A DNA stretch of 58,225 nucleotides from Actinomycetota bacterium. GTDB lineage: Bacteria; Actinomycetota; Actinomycetes; Mycobacteriales; SCTD01. Numbering within the stretch: the stretch's first letter is position 1; each line of letters begins with the position of its first letter. The position numbers and the translations under genes were made by a program. The notes under the pieces are model-generated. The model was not told where the DNA came from and did not search any database. It was given only the letters and a program-made list of their open reading frames with translations. Below, in pieces: positions 49,446 through 58,225 of this stretch. The stretch lies in contig JAHWJP010000004.1 of NCBI GenBank assembly GCA_019348355.1, positions 1-58,225 of the forward strand. The letters are read 5' to 3'.

Positions 49446-51862
49446 CAGCCCTCCTCGGAGCGCAGCAGGACGGCGACCGGGAAGTCGCCGAGCAGGTCGG
49501 CCAAGCGGAGTTCGCCGCCGACGTGGGTCCCTCCGGTGAAGACGTCCTGCCAGCGCCCGGGCGGCAGCAGGGCGCTGTCCGCACCCCAGCCGCTGTCGGT
49601 GACCGCCAGCGCCCGGATCGGCGCGACCGTCGCCAGCCGGCCGGCTCGCAGGAAGCCGACCGCACGCTCGCCGACGTCCAGCGGCTCGTAGGAGGACCCG
49701 GCCAGGAACAGCTCGGGGGTGTCGCGTCGCAGCCGGAGCAGGCGGGCGACCAGATGCAGCTTCGCCGCTCCCGTCGCATCGACCGGGGACGGGGGGCCGG
49801 TGGTCGCGGCGAGCAGCCGGCGTCGCTGCTCCCAGTCGACCGGCCGCCGGTTGTCCGGGTCGACCAGGGACAGGTCCCACAGCTCGGTGCCTTGATAGGT
49901 GTCGGCGACCCCCGGCACCGTCAGCTGGATCGCCTTCTGCGCGAGCGCGGTCATCTGCCAGGCCGGAGCCAGCCGCTCCACGAAGGCCGCGATGTCCTCG
50001 CACAAGGGTGCGTCACCGAGCACGCCACGCACGAAGGCCTCGAGGGCCCGGTCGAAGTCTGGCACCGGGTCGACCCAGGATGTGCCGTCCTTCGCCTCTC
50101 GGGTGGCCTTTTCGAGGTAGGCGGCCGCGCGGTCTGCGCTCAGCGGCCAGGCCCCGACGAGCGTCTGCCAGACCAGCTGCTCGGTGGCCGGGTCCGGGCC
50201 GGCCGGCACGCGGTAGGCCTTCGCCATGGCGGCCCAGCGCCCGACGCCCTCCCGCCACTCCTGCGGGCACTGCGACAGCAGCACGAGCCGGGCGCGTACG
50301 TCCTCGGACCGCTTGGTGTCGTGCGTCGACAGGGCCGTCATCGTCAGCGGCCAGTCCCGCTGCCGGGCCAGGTTGGCCTCGTGGAACTGCCCGGTCGTCA
50401 GCCCGAACCGGCCTGGGTCACCGCCGACCTCGTTGAGCGCGGTCAGTCGCAGGTAGCGGTAGAAGGCGGTGTCCTCGACACCCTTCGCCATCACCGGTCC
50501 GCAGGTCTGCTGGAAGCGGGTGACGAACTCCTGCGCCGCGGGTCCGGGCGGCCCCTCGGCCAGGACGAGCCGCTGGACGAGGTCGATCTCGGTTGCCCGC
50601 TCGGGCGCCCAGGCTCTCGCAGCGTCGACGGCGTGGGCCACGTGCTCTCGGGCGACCGGCCCGGCCGGACCGCCCGCAGGCAGGTACGCCCGGTAGACGC
50701 CGAACGAGGCGAGCACCTCGACCAGCGCCTCGCGCAGCGCTGCCCGCGAGATGTTCCACAACGACGGGTGCAGCTCGCACACGCGCATCGCGACGTCGGT
50801 CAGCCGGTTCACCTCGGCCGGCAGCACGTCGGACAGGATCAGCCGCTTGGTGCGTGCCACGACCTGCGCATAGCTCGCGTCGTCCCCGGTGACCTCGTTC
50901 CACATGGCGGTGAGGGGCTGCTCACCTGCCGGGTCGACGAACAGCCCGAGCACATCGTTGAGGACGTCGTAACCGGTGGTCCCGGCGGTCTGCCAGCCCC
51001 GCGGCAGCTCCTCGCCCGGTTCGAGGATCTTCTCCACGACCACCCAGGAGCTGCCGGTGGCAGCTGACAACTGGTCCAGGTAGCCCCCGGGGTCGGCGAG
51101 CCCGTCCGGGTGGTCGACCCGCAGGCCGTCGATGACACCGGCCGCCACCTGGTCGAGCACCAGCTGGTGGGTGGCCTCGAACACGGCAGGTAACTCCACG
51201 CGTACGCCGGCGAGCTCGGTGACGTCGAAGAACCGGCGGTAGTTCAGCGCGTCCCTGGCCTCCCGCCAGTCGGCCAACCGATAGTGCTGGGCAGCGAGCG
51301 TGGCCAGCACGTCGTTGTCGACTCTCGTGCCGGGCGTGATCGGTAGCTCGTGCTCGAAGTAGCGGACGCGGTCGGCCAGCAGCTCGAGATCGCTTGCCAC
51401 CTGGGCGAGCGGTCCGCCCAGCACCGGCACCAGCACGCGCCCGTCGCCGCCCCAGTCGATGTCGAACCACTGCGCGTACGGCGAGGCCTGCCCTTCGCGC
51501 AGGACCGACCACCACTGGGCGTTCTGCGACTGCGGCGGGCTCACGGCCATGTGGTTGGGCACGATGTCGAGCACGATCCCGAGCCCTGCGTCCCGGCAGG
51601 AGGCGGCCATCCGGTCGAACGCCGGCTGGCCCCCGAGCTCGTCGCTCAGCCGGCTGTGGTCCACGACGTCGTAGCCGTGCGCCGACCCTGGCGCGGCCTG
51701 CAGGTAGGGCGAGCAGTAGAGATGCGTGACCCCCAGGTCTGCGAGGTAGGTCGCGATCCGCGCCGCGTCGTCGAAGCCGAAGCCGGGGTGGCCTTCCGCC
51801 GGTGGGCGCAGCTGCACGCGATAGGTCGAGACGGGTACGGGGCGTCCGGGGCGCGGGAGCAC
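49445..51862 (-). CDS. treY: Maltooligosyltrehalose synthase
   Basis: An 805-residue GH13 enzyme that turns the reducing-end glucose of a maltodextrin into a trehalosyl unit. The start STYRVQLRPPAEGHPGFGFD is typical. Other motifs: LGVTHLYCSPYLQAAPGSAHGYDVVDHSR, seen in pieces, GIVLDIVPNHMAVSPP, GLRVDHPDGLADPGGYL, VVEKILEPGEELP and AKGVEDTAFYRYLRL. GTG at 51862 leaves 2 bp to the treX stop. The enzyme acts before TreZ and after TreX. Confidence 0.96.
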   Translation of the reverse strand: MLPRPGRPVPVSTYRVQLRPPAEGHPGFGFDDAARIATYLADLGVTHLYCSPYLQAAPGSAHGYDVVDHSRLSDELGGQPAFDRMAASCRDAGLGIVLDIVPNHMAVSPPQSQNAQWWSVLREGQASPYAQWFDIDWGGDGRVLVPVLGGPLAQVASDLELLADRVRYFEHELPITPGTRVDNDVLATLAAQHYRLADWREARDALNYRRFFDVTELAGVRVELPAVFEATHQLVLDQVAAGVIDGLRVDHPDGLADPGGYLDQLSAATGSSWVVVEKILEPGEELPRGWQTAGTTGYDVLNDVLGLFVDPAGEQPLTAMWNEVTGDDASYAQVVARTKRLILSDVLPAEVNRLTDVAMRVCELHPSLWNISRAALREALVEVLASFGVYRAYLPAGGPAGPVAREHVAHAVDAARAWAPERATEIDLVQRLVLAEGPPGPAAQEFVTRFQQTCGPVMAKGVEDTAFYRYLRLTALNEVGGDPGRFGLTTGQFHEANLARQRDWPLTMTALSTHDTKRSEDVRARLVLLSQCPQEWREGVGRWAAMAKAYRVPAGPDPATEQLVWQTLVGAWPLSADRAAAYLEKATREAKDGTSWVDPVPDFDRALEAFVRGVLGDAPLCEDIAAFVERLAPAWQMTALAQKAIQLTVPGVADTYQGTELWDLSLVDPDNRRPVDWEQRRRLLAATTGPPSPVDATGAAKLHLVARLLRLRRDTPELFLAGSSYEPLDVGERAVGFLRAGRLATVAPIRALAVTDSGWGADSALLPPGRWQDVFTGGTHVGGELRLADLLGDFPVAVLLRSEEG

Positions 51863-51864
51863 CC

Positions 51865-53976
<2,112 letters not shown>

Positions 53977-54191
53977 AGTGATGAAGTCCAGTCGACGGAG
54001 CGGGCAGGACAGGTTGGGACAATTCCTACCCCGGCGACGGGCGGAGCCGAGCCGGGGGGGCAGTCACCACCACTTCAGTTTGACGTGATCGCCTGCGTGG
54101 GGTCTGATCGCTGTGGTTGAGCGGACAGCCATTGGCGCCGGGCTGCTCGAAGTTTGCGGCCTTGTCCCTGCTGCGAAAAGATCGAGGCAAC

Positions 54192-54851
54192 GTGACCCTT
54201 CTCACCCCCCCCGCGAGCACCATCGTCGCCCAGCGACCGTCGGAGGATGCCGACAGGGCGGTCTGGCGTCCGCGCGGCGAGGTCGAGGTTCTGCGGGACC
54301 AGCTCAGAGGGATCGATCGCTGGAACAAGGCCCGCCAGATGTCCGAGCAGGCGACGCAGGCGACAGCCCGGTCCCGCGAGGGCCGACTGGACGTGTCCCG
54401 CCGCATGGAGGTGCTGCGCCGTCAGCACGAGGCGCTCGTCGCCCGCACCCAGGACCACCTTCGGGGCAGCGCTCGCACGCTGGCCTTCACGGCTCCCTGC
54501 CGGGCTGTGCTCGTGCACCGCAAGCAGTGGTTTCGCGACAAGGTCGCCGAGGCGCTCCGCGGCTCCGGCGTCGAGGTCATGACCGGGCTCGAGAACGGCG
54601 CTGAGGCCGTGGGATTCGTCATCGCCGAGCAGCCCGACCTGCTGCTGGTCGAGGACAGCCTGAGCATGATGTCGGGCGAGGACGTGCTGCGGTCGGTGCT
54701 GCCGTACGCCCCGCACACGTTGTGCGTGGCTCAGGTGGCCCACGAGGATCGCGTCGGTGCGCTGCTCGACGCCGGCGCCCGCGCGGTCTGGACCCGGCGG
54801 GTGGCACCTCTCGAGGTCGCGACAGCGCTCCGCGAGCTCGTTCGGGCCTGA
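54192..54851 (+). CDS. Coiled-coil protein with a receiver-like (REC) domain
   Basis: A 219-residue protein. Residues 20-100 are charged and helical (RDQLRGIDRWNKARQMSEQA, RMEVLRRQHEALVARTQ). The C-terminal part (105-219) has the receiver order: RAVLVHRKQWFRDKVAEALR, DLLLVEDSLSMMSGEDVLRS with a likely phospho-acceptor Asp, then AQVAHEDRVGALLDAGARAV. The acidic pair at the start of a normal receiver is not clear and the conserved Lys is replaced, so phosphorylation is uncertain. GTG at 54192 has GAGG four bases upstream. Output unknown. Confidence 0.65.
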   Translation: MTLLTPPASTIVAQRPSEDADRAVWRPRGEVEVLRDQLRGIDRWNKARQMSEQATQATARSREGRLDVSRRMEVLRRQHEALVARTQDHLRGSARTLAFTAPCRAVLVHRKQWFRDKVAEALRGSGVEVMTGLENGAEAVGFVIAEQPDLLLVEDSLSMMSGEDVLRSVLPYAPHTLCVAQVAHEDRVGALLDAGARAVWTRRVAPLEVATALRELVRA

Positions 54852-54878
54852 GCGCCGGGAGCCTGGCCGGCGGGTGGC

Positions 54879-55289
54879 TCAGCCAGGATCGTCTGACCTG
54901 TTCACCTCGCGCCGGATCTCGTTGTCGTCTTCGGCCGCCTCGACCGAACGGCGGTGCAACGAGTCGCTCTCCCGGTCGAGGGAGCTGTCGGCCCGGTCCA
55001 AGGCGGCGCGCGTGCGCTCGATGCGGTCCCGGGAATGCGCCACGATCTCGAGCCTCTGCGAGAGCGTCATGCCGGACCGACGGGGTTGGTCGAGGCGCTG
55101 CTCGGAGGCGTCCAACAGCTGCTCACGCTGATCGACCAGGCGCTCGCGCTGGTCGGCAAGCCGGTCCCGGCGGTCGGCCAGGTCGTCGCGCGCGTCGGCC
55201 GCCACGGCCCGGACGTCGAGCAGGCGCACCCGCTCCTCGGACAGCAGTTCGTCCCGGGCGGTGGACTCGTCGTCCTGCGGGCGCGGCAC
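54879..55289 (-). CDS. Arg/Asp-rich coiled-coil protein
   Basis: A 136-residue, highly charged helical protein with a repeating pattern (DARDDLADRRDRLADQRERL, then VDQREQLLDASEQRL) that predicts a long coiled coil. Such RD-rich segments occur at the N-termini of actinobacterial GGDEF and ANTAR proteins, but no output domain is attached here. GTG at 55289 is the only start after an in-frame TAG. It faces the truncated cheR gene, 19 bp from where its homology begins, so the gene may have been cut by the same rearrangement. Function unknown. Confidence 0.55.
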   Translation of the reverse strand: MPRPQDDESTARDELLSEERVRLLDVRAVAADARDDLADRRDRLADQRERLVDQREQLLDASEQRLDQPRRSGMTLSQRLEIVAHSRDRIERTRAALDRADSSLDRESDSLHRRSVEAAEDDNEIRREVNRSDDPG

Positions 55290-55308
55290 GAGCTCATCCT
55301 GCTACTAC

Positions 55309-56788
55309 AAGCGCCGGGTCAAGATCTACGCCACGGACATCGACGGGGCCGCACTCACGACGGCGCGTGCAGCCCGCTTTCCGGCGTGCACACTCGAACC
55401 GCTCACCGATCAGCAGCGCTCGACCTACTTCGAGACCGACGGCGACGTCCAGCGCTTCCGCAGCGACCTGCGACCCTCGCTCATCTTCGGGCGCCACGAC
55501 CTGCTGCAGGACGCCCCCATCTCGCGGATCGTCCTGCTGGCCTGCAGCAACGTGCGCATGTACTTCACGCCTGAGGCGCAGACCCGCGTGCTCGAGCGCT
55601 TCTCCTACGCACTGCACGAGGACGGACTGCTGCTGCTCGGCAAGGCGGAGATGCTGCTGACCCAGTCGCACCTGTTCACCCCGGTGAGCCTGCCGCACCG
55701 CATCTTTCGCTCCCGCCGCCCGGCATCCGCCGGCACCGTGACGGCCCTGCCCGTCGGCGGCCCGCAACCGGAGCTGGTGCTGCGACGGACCATGGAGGCC
55801 GCGTTCGTCGGAGCGGCCGGGGCGCAGGTCGTCCTCGACGCCAATGGGGTCGTCACGCTGCTCAACCAGGGCGCCAGACGTTCGCTGGGGCTGTCGCTCA
55901 ACGACGTCGGCCGCAGCTTCGCCGAGCTGGAGCTCTCCCGGGTGCCGGTGGATCTGCGGCCGGTCCTGGTCGGGGTCCAGACCAGTCGCGAGCCGGTGCA
56001 CCTGCAGGACATCGCGTGGCGGCGCGGGGCCGCCGACACCTGCTGGGACATCCGGATCACCGTGCTCGACGTGGACGGCGACGTGCTCGGCACCCAGCTG
56101 GTCTTCGAGGAGGTGACCCAGCGGGTCGCGCTGCGCACGCGGCTCAACCAGCTGCACGACGAGCTGGGCACGGCGTACGAAGAGCTCCAGAGCTCCAGCG
56201 AGGAGCTCGAGACCACCAACGAGGAGCTCCAGAGCTCCAGCGAGGAGCTCGAGACCACCAACGAGGAGCTCCAGTCCGCGATCGAGGAGCTCGAGACCAC
56301 CAACGAGGAGCTGCAGAGCACCAACGAAGAGCTCGAGACGATGAACGAGGAGTTGCAGAGCACCAACGAGGAGCTGCAGACCGTGAACGACGAGCTGCGC
56401 GACCGTACGGTGGAGATCGACCGGGTCAACGGCTTCCTGCACGGCATCCTCGAGGGGTTGGACGTCGCGGTGGCCGTCGTCGACACCAACCACCGGGTGC
56501 AGATGTGGAACGCCGCGGCGGAACGGCTGTCCGGGCTTCGCGCGTTCGAGAGCGTGGGCGTCCTGCTGCTCGAGCTCCCGCTGAGCCTGCCCGCGGAACA
56601 GACGCTGTCGGCGCTGCGCGAGGTGTTGGTGCGGGGGGGCGCGCGCGACGCTGGACGTGCCGCTGCTCGATCGGTTCGGCAGGAAGCAGAAGCGGCACAT
56701 CGCGGTGAACCGGCTGCAGGACCGGCTCGGTGCGACCAGCGGCGCGGTGGTCACCCTGTTCGATGGACCGGCCGCCGACTGCGACTGA
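55309..56788 (+). pseudogene. CheR-PAS fusion gene, 5'-truncated and frameshifted
   Basis: Homology to CheR methyltransferases begins abruptly at RRVKIYATDIDGAALTTAR (about 55309), followed by RHDLLQDAPISRIVLLA and LLLGKAEMLL. The N-terminal domain and the SAM-binding loop are gone, so it cannot be active. A PAS domain follows, then a signalling helix of 14-residue repeats (EELQSSSEELETTN), then a second PAS. In a run of seven G near 56633-56639 the frame shifts: the plausible end continues in another frame as LDVPLLDRFGRKQKRHIAVN to the TGA at 56788. The open frame itself runs from GTG 55261 to 56817. Truncation is firm; the G-run shift could be a sequencing artefact. Confidence 0.8.
56182..56391 (+). 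repeat. Five coding copies of a 42-bp tandem repeat (14-residue signalling helix)
   Basis: Units start at 56182, 56224, 56266, 56308 and 56350. The first two are identical in DNA; later ones diverge. The protein unit is EELQSSSEELETTN, a heptad-doubled helix common between PAS domains of CheR/CheB-PAS fusions. Confidence 0.85.
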
Positions 56789-56821
56789 CCGGCCGGTGGG
56801 CGAGCATGCCACGGTAGGGCG

Positions 56822-58066
56822 GTGACGCAGCACCAGCACTCCCACGCACCCAGCGGCCACGCTGTCGCTCCAGCTGTCGTGCGTGGGCGACAGTTGCTGA
56901 TCGGCCTCGTCGCGGTGCTGATGGTCGTCACGGCGCTCGGTCTGGTGCTGCTGCGACCGGACGGAGGTGAGGCGTCGGAGCCGCTGCCGCAGTCTGGTGA
57001 GCGCGTCCGGGGGACGGTCACCGCCGCGGCGGCAGTCTCCTGCGAGGAACCGGAGGCGGGCCCCCCCGGCGAGGACCTCGGCAGCGGGGACGGCGGGTGC
57101 CAGCGGATCACCGTCCGCATCGACGAGGGCAGCGACGAGGGAGCGTCGGTCGAGCAGGTCGGCGGTGCGAATGCCACGGAACGCACCGGGGTGGGGGACC
57201 GGGTGGTGCTCATCCGCAGTCCGGGTGATGTCCCGCTGGTAGAGCGCTATCAGCTCTCGGATGTCCAGCGCGGTCGCTCACTTGCCGGGCTGGCCCTGCT
57301 GTTCGCCGTCGCGGTGGTGGCCCTCGGCCGGTGGCGTGGGCTGCTCGCACTGGCCGGTCTGGGGGTGAGCCTGGTCGTCCTCGTGCTCTGGCTGGTGCCT
57401 GCGCTGCTCGACGGGCGGCCTCCCCTGCTCACGGCGACCGTCGGGGCCAGCGCGGTGATGCTTCTCGTGCTGCTGCTCGGGCACGGGCCGAGCGTGCGGA
57501 CCGCCACGGCGGTCGTCGGCACCGCCGCGAGTCTGTTGTTGACGCTCGCGCTCGCGACGCTGTTCGTCGAGCTCGCCTCGCTCAGCGGGCTGACCAGTGA
57601 CGAGGCGACCTTCGTACAAGCTCTGTTCGGTGACCTGGACCTGCGCGGCCTGCTGCTCGCCGGCATCGTGATCGGCGCGCTCGGCATCCTCGACGACGTG
57701 ACGGTCACGCAGGTCTCGACCGTCTACGAGCTGCGGGCGGCCGACCCGGCGATGCCGGTGCGGGCGCTCTATCGCGCCGGACTGCGGGTCGGGCGTGACC
57801 ACGTCGCCTCGCTGGTCAACACCCTGCTACTCGCCTACGCGGGCGCGTCGCTGCCGCTGCTGGTCGTGTTCACGACCTCGGGGGAGGGCCTGATCGGCAC
57901 GCTCACCAACGGACCGGTGGCCGAGGAGGTCGTCCGCACCCTGGTCGGCAGCATCGGCCTGGTCGCCGCTGTCCCGATCACGACGGCGCTGGCGGCGGTG
58001 ATGTGCCCGCCAGCCGTCCCGGTGGTCAGCGGCGACGCCGCCGCCGGGTCCGGAACGGACCTCTGA
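56822..58066 (+). CDS. YibE/F-family membrane protein
   Basis: A 414-residue membrane protein. A first helix (RQLLIGLVAVLMVVTALGLV) precedes an extracytoplasmic domain (50-150), followed by seven or so helices (SLAGLALLFAVAVVALGRWR and others). FVQALFGDLDLRGLLLAGIV, GALGILDDVTVTQVSTVYEL and LVNTLLLAYAGASLPLLV are the family hallmarks. Function is not established. GTG at 56822 gives a short His-rich cytosolic tail (HQHSHAPSGHA), which might bind metal. The end overlaps the convergent PhoX-like fragment by 41 bp. Confidence 0.88.
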   Translation: MTQHQHSHAPSGHAVAPAVVRGRQLLIGLVAVLMVVTALGLVLLRPDGGEASEPLPQSGERVRGTVTAAAAVSCEEPEAGPPGEDLGSGDGGCQRITVRIDEGSDEGASVEQVGGANATERTGVGDRVVLIRSPGDVPLVERYQLSDVQRGRSLAGLALLFAVAVVALGRWRGLLALAGLGVSLVVLVLWLVPALLDGRPPLLTATVGASAVMLLVLLLGHGPSVRTATAVVGTAASLLLTLALATLFVELASLSGLTSDEATFVQALFGDLDLRGLLLAGIVIGALGILDDVTVTQVSTVYELRAADPAMPVRALYRAGLRVGRDHVASLVNTLLLAYAGASLPLLVVFTTSGEGLIGTLTNGPVAEEVVRTLVGSIGLVAAVPITTALAAVMCPPAVPVVSGDAAAGSGTDL

Positions 58067-58225
58067 CCTCGAAGGTCACGCCACGACCGTCGGTGCCGCG
58101 CTGGGAGGAGAAGTAGAGCCGTGAGCCATCCGGGCTGAAGGCGGGGCCGGTGACCTCGCTGAGTCGTGCCCGACGAGCCGGACGACCGGCGCCACCTGCC
58201 CTCGGCGCTGATCATGACGACCTCC
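58026..58225 (-). pseudogene. C-terminal part of a PhoX/DUF839-like protein, with frameshifts, cut by the window edge
   Basis: The minus strand carries EVVMISAEG, then VAPVVRLVGHD in another frame, then SEVTGPAFSPDGSRLYFSSQ in a third, ending RRRRRR and TGA at 58026-58028. Put together this is the usual end of the PhoX/DUF839 beta-propeller phosphatases. Two frame changes within about 70 bp mean decay or sequence errors near the edge. The rest lies outside the window. Confidence 0.55.

Noticed and set aside
54077..54101. Alternative-sigma promoter (GTTT...GGGT) before the receiver-like gene
   Set aside because: Spacing of 18 bp and an imperfect GGGTCT make the match too weak to claim.
56182..56391. 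Regular 42-bp repeats as a possible CRISPR or VNTR array
   Set aside because: They are in frame, encode a 14-residue helical repeat, have no spacers, and match the known linker of CheR-PAS proteins.

Overview
This is about 58 kb of very GC-rich DNA, densely packed with genes on both strands, with many GTG starts and many overlapping stop/start codons. The gene families (DUF222/13E12, DUF3000, HemQ-type heme synthesis, NfeD-SPFH pair, ABC-F, LigD-type polymerase domain, TreXYZ) point to a chromosomal segment of a high-GC actinobacterium. A Frankiales/Geodermatophilales-like lineage is plausible but cannot be proved from the sequence alone. No plasmid, phage, transposase, CRISPR array, rRNA or tRNA gene was seen.

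Layout. 1-1009: truncated DUF222 protein. 1319-5974: potassium block (two TrkA-type regulators, a KimA-like permease, an RNA uracil methyltransferase). 5955-9586: trmB facing an operon of nfeD, an SPFH protein and an unusual pyrimidine-dimer-glycosylase-like/RecQ-like fusion. 9656-14290: lipid kinase, TetR regulator with glpD, exported 5'-nucleotidase. 14419-19626: dxs with two uncharacterised neighbours and an OmpR-type two-component system. 19773-26662: LPATG-anchored propeller-like protein, acetyltransferase, RNase D, and a NarL-type system with a separate membrane/GAF-like protein. 26673-36987: DUF3000, EamA exporter, lipoproteins, and the heme genes hemE, hemY and hemQ. 37038-45321: msrB, a LigD-type polymerase domain, thioesterase, ABC-F, ATP-dependent DNA ligase, hydrolase, DoxX and a phosphotransferase. 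45374-53976: zapE, an SDR enzyme and the complete treX-treY-treZ trehalose operon. 54192-58225: signalling leftovers, a YibE/F membrane protein and a PhoX-like C-terminus running off the edge.

How it fits together. hemE, hemY and hemQ suggest the coproporphyrin-dependent heme route. TreX debranches glycogen, TreY converts the end of the chain to a trehalosyl unit, and TreZ releases trehalose. The polymerase domain and DNA ligase look like separated parts of an end-joining toolkit (no Ku is seen). Two two-component systems, a RsbW-like anti-sigma factor, and decayed GAF-ANTAR and CheR-PAS genes show heavy investment in signalling.

Main points of interest: (1) the glycosylase-like protein fused to a RecQ-like core that has lost its Walker A lysine and DEAH motif; (2) a recurring promoter layout, TANNNT followed 6-7 bases later by the start codon, at 14 or more genes, implying widespread leaderless transcription; (3) a 62-bp tandem hairpin repeat before hemY; (4) a shared TTGATCA-containing palindrome at two gene ends; (5) four genes carrying frameshifts or deletions, some in homopolymer runs, which may be real decay or sequence errors.
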